From positions 1-64,000 of the forward strand of contig NZ_JHWL01000025.1 of NCBI RefSeq assembly GCF_000622085.1: a stretch of 64,000 nt of DNA. Reading direction: 5' to 3'. How positions within the stretch are numbered: position 1 is the stretch's first letter; every line of letters starts with the position of its first letter. The DNA is from Butyrivibrio proteoclasticus P6B7 (GTDB lineage: Bacteria > Bacillota > Clostridia > Lachnospirales > Lachnospiraceae). Made by a program: the position numbers and the translations under genes. Shown here piece after piece: positions 15,471-23,332 of this stretch. The notes beneath the pieces were generated by a model. It saw only the letters and a list, made by a program, of their open reading frames with translations. It was not told where the DNA came from and did no database searches.

Positions 15471-15924
15471 GCAGGCTGTCTATCAGTGTACTGTCTGCCT
15501 TTTTGCTAGAAATATTGCACTTAGGCAGACTATCCCTCGCCCTAGTGTCTGCTTTATTGCCATAAATATTGCACTTCGGCAGACTATCTCTCGCCCTAGT
15601 GTCTGCTTTATTGCCATAAATACTGCACTTCGGCAGACTATCCCTCGCCCTAATGTCTGCTGGCAAATGCGTAAATGCATATTTAGGCAGGCTATTTGAA
15701 GGCATTTGGTCTGCTTAAATACAGCACCCTCAAATTCAAGCAGACAAATTCAATTGTTCTAGCCTGCTGATATTCCTAAATATAGGTATCAAGCAGACAA
15801 ACACCAATAAATATGTCTGTTCTATATAAAAAAATTGGATTTGCAGCAGACAAGCTTTGAATAAAACGTCTGCTAAGAATCAAAAGTTCAAGATTGCGGC
15901 AGACTAAAAGCTTAGTCAGCCGCA
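15471..15924. repeat. Array of nine interrupted inverted repeats at 53-54 bp period
   Basis: Left arms (GCAGAC, or GCAGGC) start at 15471, 15525, 15579, 15633, 15687, 15740, 15793, 15846 and 15899. Each of the first eight is followed by exactly 16 bp and then GTCTGC (GCCTGC or GTCTGT once each). Units are separated by 26 bp (first four gaps) or 25 bp (last four). Units 2-4 are near-identical; in the others the 16-bp inner sequence differs while arms and spacing hold. The ninth unit is a longer perfect hairpin (GCGGC...GCCGC, 15896-15924). It fills most of the 737-nt gap between the nuclease-like gene and the recombinase. Confidence 0.85.
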
Positions 15925-16010
15925 ATTATTAGAATATCTTGTTAGAATTTGTGATCAGAAAACTGTTTAGTCGACATGTTTCCTTGTAAAGCCGCATTAA
16001 ACCCGCATGG

Positions 16011-17699
16011 TTATGCGGTTGTCTTGGTGAGTAAGACGACGGTCTCAACGTGATTATGCTTGTCCAAACTTATTTCCATATCCTTTTCAAGAAGCGGAAG
16101 CTTGAACTTGATGGACTTTAGCCATTGCCCCAGCGCAGTTCTTTCCGGAAAAACTTGTACCTCGCTCACTAAATGCTCAATAAAGTCTCTGCGTTCCTGT
16201 TGATTCATCTTATCAAAGAATTTATCTAAGTAGATAATAGACTTATAAATATTGTCTACAGACATTTTATCAGAGATTATCGTCCTTTTCTTGGCTCTTG
16301 ATTCTATGATAAGACCTTCAATCTCATCTATCTTATCATATACTTTATACAAGCTGTTTTCCAAGTCTGTCTTCCTACGACTATAATGCTTGTCATCAAC
16401 ATCCAAATTATCAATATCAGCTAGGATTATGTCTCTTCTGCTATTCTGCTGGCGTAATTGTTTTCCGAGTGCTTCAAGCTCCGCATCTAGATCAGAAACA
16501 TCAACCTTACTATTAATCTTGCTTCTGAGAAAATCTGCACATTTTTTATTTTGTACTGTTTTAGAAATTGCCTCCATGACTGCTGCATCAAGGATTTCCT
16601 CATTGATCTGTTTTTTATAGTCACACTTATGGCCTCTGTCACTGCGACGATGTTTGCAGCCATAGTAGTAAAAATGCTTATAAAAAGAGCCATCGCTTTT
16701 ACGCTTTGTGCACTTGCTGGCATACATCCCCGCACCGCAAACAGGACATTTAACTATCCCGGAAAGCAAATGAATAGTTTCATCCTCTACCCTATTGTAT
16801 CGTTTATACCTTTCCCCGTTTGCCTGACGGATAATTTGCGCCTGTTCCCATATTTCTTCTGTAACTATCTCATCATGAATTCCAGGAACCAGAATATAGT
16901 CATCATGGTTGACCAGATGATAGTCATTTCTTGTCCCATGGACTTTCTCAAGTCGCCTCCTGCCATAAGCTATTTTCCCACAATAAACTGGATTACGTAA
17001 TATCTGCTTCAAAACAGCAGTACTAAACAGTGTGCTCTTTCCGTTCTGTCTGGGAATCTTACTGATGCCGTGAGTGTCAAGGTATCTGGCAATTCCGGCA
17101 ACACCCATGTTGTGATTAACATAAAGGTCATATATAGTTCTAATTGCCGGAGCTTCTTCCTCATTTATTACAAGTGCTCCGTCAACAAGTTTGTACCCAT
17201 ACGGAGCAAAGCCTCCGTTCCACTTACCTTCTCTTGCTTTCTGCATACGCCCTTCCATGGTTTGAACACGGATATTTTCACGCTCTATCTCTGCAACAGC
17301 AGATAACACAGATATCATAAGTTTGCCGGAATCTTTTGATGAATCCAATCCGTCTTCTACGCATATAAGATTAACGCCGAAATCCTGCATGACCTGAAGA
17401 GAATTGAGTGTATCAGCTGCATTTCTTCCAAATCGAGAAAGCTTGAAAACAAGCACATATGAGACATCATTTTTCATAGTCTTGATGTCATCCATCATGC
17501 GGTTAAACTTTATCCTATTCTCAATGGATTTACCGGAAATGCCTGCATCCTCATATTCTCCGACAATTTCATAGTTATTAAACTCACAAAAAGCCTTCAT
17601 CTTAGCTTTCTGAGCTTCAAGAGAATAACCATCTACCTGCATTGCAGTGGATACGCGGGTATAGAGATAGACTTTAATCTTTTCCTGCTTGTTTGTCAT
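16011..17699 (-). CDS. Large serine recombinase
   Basis: A 562-aa site-specific integrase/excisionase of the TndX/large-serine type. The resolvase catalytic domain is at 8-150, with nucleophile Ser17 in YTRVSTAMQ, the FKLSRFGRN helix and the EIERENI signature. The recombinase domain follows (GGFAPYGYKL; LRNPVYCGKIAYGRR). A zinc ribbon with CPVCGAGMYASKC and later Cys residues lies near 315-360, and a coiled coil near 400-470. It cuts and exchanges DNA through a Ser-phosphate link with no need for host homology. It lies at the left side of the mobilizable element, where such genes usually sit next to an att site. Confidence 0.95.
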   Translation of the reverse strand: MTNKQEKIKVYLYTRVSTAMQVDGYSLEAQKAKMKAFCEFNNYEIVGEYEDAGISGKSIENRIKFNRMMDDIKTMKNDVSYVLVFKLSRFGRNAADTLNSLQVMQDFGVNLICVEDGLDSSKDSGKLMISVLSAVAEIERENIRVQTMEGRMQKAREGKWNGGFAPYGYKLVDGALVINEEEAPAIRTIYDLYVNHNMGVAGIARYLDTHGISKIPRQNGKSTLFSTAVLKQILRNPVYCGKIAYGRRRLEKVHGTRNDYHLVNHDDYILVPGIHDEIVTEEIWEQAQIIRQANGERYKRYNRVEDETIHLLSGIVKCPVCGAGMYASKCTKRKSDGSFYKHFYYYGCKHRRSDRGHKCDYKKQINEEILDAAVMEAISKTVQNKKCADFLRSKINSKVDVSDLDAELEALGKQLRQQNSRRDIILADIDNLDVDDKHYSRRKTDLENSLYKVYDKIDEIEGLIIESRAKKRTIISDKMSVDNIYKSIIYLDKFFDKMNQQERRDFIEHLVSEVQVFPERTALGQWLKSIKFKLPLLEKDMEISLDKHNHVETVVLLTKTTA

Positions 17700-17721
17700 T
17701 TATCAAATCCTTTCAAAAAAT
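17696..17721. repeat. 26-bp leader repeat, copy 2 (start of serine recombinase)
   Basis: Identical to 14462-14487, covering the recombinase ATG and its AAAGGA site. The flanking sequences differ. Confidence 0.9.
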
Positions 17722-17756
17722 ACTTGACTAACCCCCAAATTCTTTGTATCTTATAA

Positions 17757-18329
17757 TCAAGAAATGGGTTTTGTGTCGTGTACAGCGCTTAGGTGCTCAA
17801 GCGGGTTGCTCGTTTCTTTTTTTACGTCTATAACATCATATAGATACATTTTCTTATCCTCAGAGTGTCTAACAATAAGAGATGCATGAAAAGCATTATA
17901 TCTCTCTACAGTCCCATCTTCAGCATACACAGGAATCGCAAACCTGGTGTCATACCTGTACCACCCATATTTTGCATTTCTACTGTGCTTTTCCTCATTA
18001 TTTTCGCGGAAATGTTTACCTTTTGCAGTCGTTATCAATTCCGGAATTCCCTGTGAAGCATTTGCTTTAGCTTTTGCCACTGCACCGTTTAGCTTATAAG
18101 TGTATTCTGAACCAGCGTACTCGTTAGGAAGATCGTTTCCGATGTAAATGAGATCCTTTGTGTCAGAAATAGTATAGTTTCTCCCAACAAACTGCTTGAG
18201 ATAATCTTTTACATCATCCCAATTAATTGCTCGCTTTCCTTTAAATCTGATTTCGTCGATTACAACTATCTCCTTTCCGTTCTTATCAGTCATAATCCTT
18301 GATCTATCAGTAAAACCGTTATTAACCAT
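17757..18329 (-). CDS. Hypothetical protein of the mobile element
   Basis: A soluble protein of about 190 aa. Blocks such as WYRYDTRFAIPVY, VERYNAFHASLIVRH and YLYDVIDVKKETSNPL resemble segments I associate with phage MuF-type and large polyvalent proteins, but I cannot assign a function. The start is uncertain: an ATG at 18329 has GGAGG 13 nt upstream, whereas the frame also extends 26 codons further to a TTG without a clear site. It is encoded between the XRE regulator and the recombinase in the same orientation. Confidence 0.6.
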   Translation of the reverse strand: MVNNGFTDRSRIMTDKNGKEIVVIDEIRFKGKRAINWDDVKDYLKQFVGRNYTISDTKDLIYIGNDLPNEYAGSEYTYKLNGAVAKAKANASQGIPELITTAKGKHFRENNEEKHSRNAKYGWYRYDTRFAIPVYAEDGTVERYNAFHASLIVRHSEDKKMYLYDVIDVKKETSNPLEHLSAVHDTKPIS

Positions 18330-18464
18330 TGAATATGGTATTCCTCCCTTAACTTTTAATAATAATTTTTTAAGGGCACTAATTGTGACCTTAAATTTCC
18401 CCAACAAAAATGTTCACATCTGAACACTTTATAATAATTGAAATGCCAAATTAACATTTCAAAA

Positions 18465-18818
18465 TCAGATATTCTCAAGATCCTCAAGTTTCTTCAAAGT
18501 CTTCAGATAAGCCATCAGCCTCTTTTGCTGTTCTTCCCCAAGACCATGATACTCAACAAGCATCTCTTTATCTTCAAAGCTTACTTCCATATCATTATGC
18601 CTTGCGAAATCATCATCGATCCCATCCCCTGTAAGAAGCTGCTCCGGAGTGATGTCCAGAGCAGCGCAGATATCCATTATTTTCTCTGCTGAAGGATTTG
18701 TCTTTTTTGTTTTCCAATCACTTATTGTACTGCTGGAAAGACCAACCATTTTGCCAAAAGATGCCTGTGAAATGCCGCGTTCCTGTAATATCTTGAATAT
18801 TCTTTCGCTTATGATCAC
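18465..18818 (-). CDS. XRE-family HTH regulator
   Basis: An approximately 117-aa DNA-binding protein with an N-terminal helix-turn-helix (GISQASFGKMVGLSSSTISD, then WKTKKTNPSAEKI) and a short C-terminal tail. Such small Cro/C1-type proteins control integration or transfer genes of mobile elements. The start is set at a GTG nine nt after GGAGG; an ATG directly abutting GGAGG is unlikely to be used. It lies downstream of the 79-aa gene on the same strand. Confidence 0.85.
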   Translation of the reverse strand: MIISERIFKILQERGISQASFGKMVGLSSSTISDWKTKKTNPSAEKIMDICAALDITPEQLLTGDGIDDDFARHNDMEVSFEDKEMLVEYHGLGEEQQKRLMAYLKTLKKLEDLENI

Positions 18819-18874
18819 GATTATCATCCTCCGTATATACGAGCGTTATACATCTCGTTGCTACGTTTATAATA

Positions 18875-19114
18875 TCATCCCACCAATACATATTCAATGC
18901 TCTCCATTGCTTTTTCACAGGTAATTTCCCTAACGTGGCGCATATATGCTTTGTAGGCATCCTTGATATATTTTCTTGCAAAGAACACATCAGGATCCGG
19001 AAGATCATCCAACGATACTTCATCTGAATACTTTGCAATGATTTCGGCAAGGAACTCACCAAATGCACTCCATTCATCTCTTTTCTCAATTATCACAACA
19101 TTTTTCTTACTCAT
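18875..19114 (-). CDS. Hypothetical small acidic protein
   Basis: 79 aa, soluble and acidic in the middle (KYSDEVSLDDLPDPDVF). I do not recognise the family. A strong AGGAGG site 6-7 nt before the ATG and codon use like its neighbours support it as real. It is located between the VapE-like and XRE genes of the mobile element and preceded by a GC-rich hairpin (19133-19176). Confidence 0.65.
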   Translation of the reverse strand: MSKKNVVIIEKRDEWSAFGEFLAEIIAKYSDEVSLDDLPDPDVFFARKYIKDAYKAYMRHVREITCEKAMESIEYVLVG

Positions 19115-19132
19115 TATTATCCTCCTTTGAAA

Positions 19133-19176
19133 AGAGCCGGCAGAGAAGCGGTAAACTCACTTCGTAAACCGGCTCT
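19133..19176 (-). terminator. Terminator-like hairpin between the VapE-like gene and the 79-aa gene
   Basis: AGAGCCGG / CCGGCTCT with an inner GTTTAC / GTAAAC-type pairing. On the minus strand only TTTT follows before the ribosome-binding site of the 79-aa gene, so it may act as an attenuator rather than a full terminator. Beside it (19197-19250) is AT-rich DNA with repeated GTTTAT/GTTTAC hexamers and a GAAAAC / GTTTTC hairpin. Confidence 0.5.
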
Positions 19177-19250
19177 AAAAAACTTTTTTCTTGTTACACA
19201 CTGTGAAAACTTTTTAGTTTTCTCAGTTTATCGGTTTATCAGTTTACGTT

Positions 19251-20726
19251 TCACTTGAAGGGAATCTCCATTTGCTCCGTAACCTGGACAAAACCATCAG
19301 GATTATCCTCTGCAGGATGAGTCCCTTCCCTCTTCCAACCTCTCTGCTTTCCATAATCTGCAAAGTTATGGGAAGTAACTCTCTCCCAACCTGGGATATT
19401 ATCCATGATATCCGCAATGATCCTTGCTTCGCCCTGCTTAGGCTTGTCAAAATCCCTATTATGCTTAAGAGCTTCATAGTAAAGCATACTCACGCATACA
19501 TGGTTTTCTTTAGTTAAGTCAAGGAAATCCCGAATCTCTGTCTCCATGGGATCCTCTGGAACAAAGTCTTCCTGAAGGATCTCCAGCTCCTCCTTCATCT
19601 CTTTGGAAAGAGTAAGAGAATAGTCTCCGGAGTTGTATACCACCATCATTTCAGCCCACATCTGCTCAATATACTTTCGGGAAGCTTCTTCATCATCAAG
19701 GATGTGAACCTCCGCTAAACTTGCATGACACTCCACAGGGATAAATCGTCTGTTTCCGGATTTATCCGGTGGAAGAAACTGCCTCTTATTGGAAGTACCT
19801 GCAAATACACACTTCCTTGGATGTTCAGTTGCATATTTGTCATAGCGAATTCTATAAACATCCACCTGTCTTGTGATAAAGGACTTAATTTCCTCTGCGT
19901 TCACAGCCCTTATTGCTGCCAGCATCTCTGCCATTTCTATGATCAAATGCCCCTGTAATTTTTCAAAGACATCCTCACCATCCAGCTTTTTAACATCATC
20001 CGTAAAGTATCTGTCCATGATAGCCAAGAATCTTAGGAAGGTAGACTTTCCAGCTCCTTGTCCGCCTACCAAACAGAGCATATAGTCAAATTTGTGACCG
20101 GGATCATACACCCTTGCTATTGCAGCCAGCATAAATATCTTCAATGCCTGATAGTTTAGCTCTGAAAGATCAGCTCCGAGGAAATGATGCAGTGCATACC
20201 TAACTCTCGATTTCCCATCCCAAACCAGCGACTCCCAATAAGTTTTAATCGGATGATAGGGATTATCAAAAGAGACTGTTTTTATCGCCCTTTCTATCAT
20301 CTTGTCAACCTTAAGGCCGTAATAGTTTTCAAGATAAGTTATAAGATTGGCTACATCTACATCTGTAAGTGCATCGGCTGTCCTTCTCCAGGGCATTGGC
20401 TTTATGATGTCCACTCTTTCATTAAGCTCATTGAACCTGATAGCATCCTTAAGAACCGGATCTTCACGAAGCGCTATCTTGCAGTTATTGTTGGTCTGTT
20501 TAGGAATTCCCTTTGCATCTGTTTCCAACATTTGCAATACTGCTTGCCTCTGCTTAGATATTTCATCTTGGTTATCCCCAGTTCTCCCATCTCCTTTATC
20601 AACAACAGCTCTCTTTTTAATTTCATCCATGATTCCTGATGTCATAAACACTGTTGCCATACGACTTATTTCTTCTTCAGTCAAACTGTTTAATTCGTTC
20701 CCCAATACGCCTGATCTCCTCTCCAT
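19251..20726 (-). CDS. VapE/VirE-family P-loop ATPase (replication helicase-like)
   Basis: A protein of up to 491 aa of the virulence-associated E family, common in mobilizable elements and phage satellites. The P-loop is GGQGAGKST (221-229). Further blocks are KLDGEDVFEKLQGHLIIEMA (Walker B region), FAGTSNKRQFLPPDKSGNRR and FIPVECH. It is thought to act with a primase in replicating the excised element. Its 5-prime end overlaps the primase gene by about 50 nt, and no clear ribosome-binding site marks the start, so translation may be coupled or begin further in. Confidence 0.85.
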   Translation of the reverse strand: MERRSGVLGNELNSLTEEEISRMATVFMTSGIMDEIKKRAVVDKGDGRTGDNQDEISKQRQAVLQMLETDAKGIPKQTNNNCKIALREDPVLKDAIRFNELNERVDIIKPMPWRRTADALTDVDVANLITYLENYYGLKVDKMIERAIKTVSFDNPYHPIKTYWESLVWDGKSRVRYALHHFLGADLSELNYQALKIFMLAAIARVYDPGHKFDYMLCLVGGQGAGKSTFLRFLAIMDRYFTDDVKKLDGEDVFEKLQGHLIIEMAEMLAAIRAVNAEEIKSFITRQVDVYRIRYDKYATEHPRKCVFAGTSNKRQFLPPDKSGNRRFIPVECHASLAEVHILDDEEASRKYIEQMWAEMMVVYNSGDYSLTLSKEMKEELEILQEDFVPEDPMETEIRDFLDLTKENHVCVSMLYYEALKHNRDFDKPKQGEARIIADIMDNIPGWERVTSHNFADYGKQRGWKREGTHPAEDNPDGFVQVTEQMEIPFK

Positions 20727-21297
20727 AAGTTTCTAAAACATCCAGTTGTTTGGTTCTGTCCCCAAAGGACAGATCATCAAGAAGTTCGTTAACATGTTCC
20801 AACTTTCCCAGTGCTTCCACGAAAAAAGGATGCCAATTGGCATCCCCTTCATTCATGGCTTCTGGTCCATATTCTCTTTTCCATTCCCATAATAGTTTGT
20901 GGTACTTGGTTAAGATGTTTATTGCATCACGTCTTAAGATATTAAAAGCTCTTATAACATCTTTCTTCCAAGCCTGTTCCTTCTCCTGCATTATCTGCTC
21001 CTGAGATTTTGGAAACAGCCGTTTATCGCACCCAATCCGTAATTGTAACTTCATATCCTCATTGAGCTTTTTGGCTGCTTCAATTACAGATAATCCGAAG
21101 TAGTTTGCTACAAAATCCGTTGCATCTCCATCAGCACCGCATCCGAAGCAATGGTAACGTTTATCCACTTTCATGCTCGGATTCCTGTCATTGTGGAATG
21201 GGCACCTACACATTCCTTTGCTATCCACAATGATTCCATAATAGGTAACTACATCATAAGCTGTCACCCTTTCCTTGATTTCATCAAAAATACTCAC
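20677..21297 (-). CDS. CHC2 zinc-finger primase-like protein
   Basis: About 206 aa. The N-terminal DnaG-type zinc finger is complete: CRCPFHNDRNPSMKV followed by YHCFGCGADGDATDF, giving the Cys, His, Cys, Cys ligands. No TOPRIM domain is present, so it is a zinc-finger module plus a helical C-terminus. It probably works with the VapE-like ATPase downstream. The start is set at a GTG (VSIFDEI) with GGGAGG eight nt upstream and 13 nt after the relaxase stop. The frame is open further upstream but overlaps the relaxase there. Confidence 0.85.
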   Translation of the reverse strand: MSIFDEIKERVTAYDVVTYYGIIVDSKGMCRCPFHNDRNPSMKVDKRYHCFGCGADGDATDFVANYFGLSVIEAAKKLNEDMKLQLRIGCDKRLFPKSQEQIMQEKEQAWKKDVIRAFNILRRDAINILTKYHKLLWEWKREYGPEAMNEGDANWHPFFVEALGKLEHVNELLDDLSFGDRTKQLDVLETYGEEIRRIGERIKQFD

Positions 21298-21310
21298 CCA
21301 GATACCTCCC

Positions 21311-22669
21311 TCATCTTTCAATGTCATGCTTCTTACTTCTTGTAGATCGTTCACGTTCTCTCCGCTTATTCTCCTGCTGCGCTTTATATTTTGCTCTTTC
21401 AAGAAGTTCATTGATACTTGGCTTCGCTTCATAAGCTATCTCTCTGACGTACTGTTTCTTAACTGAAGCTGCTGACAGTCTTTCTTTCACTGCTGCGACA
21501 ACCCTGTCCTTAATTTCAGAGAGCTTATCCTGAAACTTAGTAAGCTGGTCGATTACAACCTTCCTTATGGGCTTAGGGACTAAACTACTGGTATTCATAA
21601 TCTGTGTTTTTAGTCTGCCTATCTCTCTTGAACCTTCTATCTTGACACCGTTTGCTATTTCATCAACAAGTTTGTCACAAGCCTTTTCATAAGCGATATC
21701 CGAAACCTTGTCTACAAGACCTTCCACATCCTCTATCTCTAGCTCCAGATTTTCTTTTCTGTCCATAAGTTCCTCAATCTGACTTGTCAGTGTTTCATTC
21801 TCCCCTCGAAGTCTTTCATTGTCAGCCCGGCACTCCTCGTTACTGATTGCCAGAATGTTATTCTCAGAAAGCGCTGCCTCATATTTGCTTGTCAGTTCCT
21901 CAAGATCTGCATTTAGCTTGTCGATGACATACTCCTTTTTCTCCTTATACTTCTGCCCACCGTATATAGGTTCTTCATCTATCTGAAGACCATGTTCTTT
22001 GCAGATTTCCATAAAGAGCTTTCGGCACTCAGCATCAAAACACATTTTCCTGTTGTTATATTTCCCCGGCTTTTTGTCCGGATCAGGAAGTTCAAATCCC
22101 ATTTCCTTAAGTGCCTGCTCCTGTTTAGGCTGCCTTTCTCCGTAAGCGTTTATCACATCAAAAACATGTCTTTCGTGAATGTGCGGTGTACTTTCATCCA
22201 GGTGTAATGCCCAGTCCAGTATATGAACATGGTCTCCATATCTTTCCTGCATTTTGCTTAGAAACTCCACTGCAACTTCTGCCAGTACTTCATAGGAAAC
22301 ATGTTCATCAATGTTACCTATCTGATAGATTGTTTCCTCAGGGCAGGTTTTCGGATTCATCCTAAGATCATCGGTGGTTCGGTTACGCTCAGGATGCCTG
22401 GCTTCAGTGTTCCTCTGATTCTGTCCTTCAGCATACCCTTTGTAAACCAAATCGTAAAAACCTTTCTCAACATCTGTAAACGAAGTAGCATTTTCTTTTA
22501 GTTCCTCATGCCTTACTATTTCCCTGTCAATGCAATTCCAGTACAGATTGTTTCTTGTAAGTTCTCTCTTAAGTTCCTCAGCTTTTTCAAGTTCGAACTC
22601 TCTATCATTGTGTTTGGGATTGTAAGCTCCATGAGCTCCGGATCTCCCATTATGCCTCGATACTCTCAT
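21311..22669 (-). CDS. Mob_Pre (MobV)-like relaxase
   Basis: A 452-aa mobilization protein. The N-terminus carries RHNGRSGAHGAYNPKHNDR, a motif I associate with clostridial relaxases of this type. The metal-binding signature is HLDESTPHIH (156-165), matching HxDExxPHxH of Mob_Pre relaxases. The C-terminal half is a long coiled coil (about 235-320). It would nick the adjacent oriT and pilot the strand during conjugative transfer by a helper element. GGAGG precedes the ATG. No type IV secretion genes are present, so transfer must be helped in trans. Confidence 0.88.
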   Translation of the reverse strand: MRVSRHNGRSGAHGAYNPKHNDREFELEKAEELKRELTRNNLYWNCIDREIVRHEELKENATSFTDVEKGFYDLVYKGYAEGQNQRNTEARHPERNRTTDDLRMNPKTCPEETIYQIGNIDEHVSYEVLAEVAVEFLSKMQERYGDHVHILDWALHLDESTPHIHERHVFDVINAYGERQPKQEQALKEMGFELPDPDKKPGKYNNRKMCFDAECRKLFMEICKEHGLQIDEEPIYGGQKYKEKKEYVIDKLNADLEELTSKYEAALSENNILAISNEECRADNERLRGENETLTSQIEELMDRKENLELEIEDVEGLVDKVSDIAYEKACDKLVDEIANGVKIEGSREIGRLKTQIMNTSSLVPKPIRKVVIDQLTKFQDKLSEIKDRVVAAVKERLSAASVKKQYVREIAYEAKPSINELLERAKYKAQQENKRRERERSTRSKKHDIER

Positions 22670-22782
22670 TTGTTAAAATCTCCTCCAAAAAAATTTAATT
22701 GTTACTATAGTTCTTGTAAAAAATTTGTCAGCAACGCCGCGCCGTCTTCAAGGGCTACATAGGCCCAAGATGACAAAAAATA

Positions 22783-22973
22783 CCCAGTACGATGTGTCGC
22801 AACGACCACATCTACTGGGCGGGGCTTCGCCCTCGACCTGACAATGGGGTAATTCCCCCTTGACCCCCTTTCCGTGAAAATGCGTGCACTCATTTTCACA
22901 TTTGATAATGGCCAAATGAAAAGTCATCAGTCTGCTACCGAAACTGATGACCATTCATTTGCTCACTATCAAA
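22783..22973. other. Putative origin of transfer (oriT) with nested palindromes
   Basis: Directly upstream of the relaxase. Three dyads are seen. (1) CCCAGTA-GATGTG / CACATC-TACTGGG around a 10-nt loop (22783-22819). (2) GTGAAAATG / CATTTTCAC with an 8-nt loop (22874-22899). (3) A 73-nt nested palindrome (22901-22973) with arms TTTGATA, CAAATG, GTCATCAGT and their exact complements, spaced symmetrically 5, 4, 11, 4 and 5 nt. A GGGGC-TT-CGCCC hairpin lies between (1) and (2). Position and structure fit an oriT; the nick site is not identified. Confidence 0.65.
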
Positions 22974-23166
22974 TTACAAATCTGCTGCGATTCTTCTTTG
23001 CTTCTTCCTTAAGCTTTTTCTTAAGGTGCCGTCTCCCCTCATGTTTTCCTGACAAGTATCCTCTAAGATCATTTTAGCCATTTAGACTGTTTTGGGCTTT
23101 GTCGTCTTTGCCACCCTCGGCTCGCTCCGTTTGCCAGACATCATCGCTTAGCTTTCTACTCCCCCG

Positions 23167-23236
23167 GGTTAGGTATCCACTTGGAACGTTCATTCAGTTT
23201 TTCTAACCTTATTAAAAGCCAAATGGGTGCCTAACC
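23167..23236. other. 18-bp long-range hairpin, possible structured RNA
   Basis: 23167-23184 can pair with 23219-23236 over 18 positions, with 17 pairs (two G-U) and one mismatch, across a 34-nt loop. The wobble pairs favour an RNA structure in a plus-strand transcript. It lies between the oriT-like region and the regulator promoter. The rest of 22980-23166 shows no feature I can name. Confidence 0.4.
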
Positions 23237-23252
23237 TTCATATACACGAATC

Positions 23253-23307
23253 GTCGTTTTTTATCTTCAAATAAATATAAAAACGACATCTCGTTTTGTG
23301 ATATGAT
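23253..23307 (+). promoter_or_regulatory. Operator dyad and promoter of the plus-strand XRE regulator
   Basis: A perfect 9-bp inverted repeat GTCGTTTTT / AAAAACGAC (23253-23261 and 23279-23287), with a further half-like CTCGTTTT at 23290. A TATGAT at 23302-23307 is a possible -10 box. This lies just upstream of the HTH gene, so autoregulation is likely. Confidence 0.5.
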
Positions 23308-23332
23308 ATTTGATTGTAGAGGGTAAAAAGAT

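Noticed and set aside
15278-15699. Overlapping plus-strand frames of 70-123 codons rich in Cys, Leu, Tyr and Val
   Set aside because: They are translations of the 14-bp and 54-bp tandem repeats, low in complexity and without ribosome-binding sites.
15406-15705. A 99-codon minus-strand frame with 18-residue repeats (RARDSLPKCNIYGNKADT-like)
   Set aside because: The repeat unit is 54 bp, a multiple of three, so several frames stay open by themselves. There is no ribosome-binding site, and the conserved property is the DNA arm spacing rather than the peptide.
15471-15924. CRISPR array
   Set aside because: Repeats are only 6-bp arms with a constant-length interior and constant gaps. There is no 23-40 bp conserved repeat, no unique spacers of CRISPR type beyond that, and no cas genes.
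15900-16030. tRNA gene as attachment site beside the recombinase
   Set aside because: No tRNA-like cloverleaf was found. The GC-rich hairpins here (GCGGC/GCCGC and CCGCAT/ATGCGG) are simple inverted repeats.
16551-17000. A 149-codon plus-strand frame opposite the recombinase
   Set aside because: A shadow of the recombinase gene with no ribosome-binding site.
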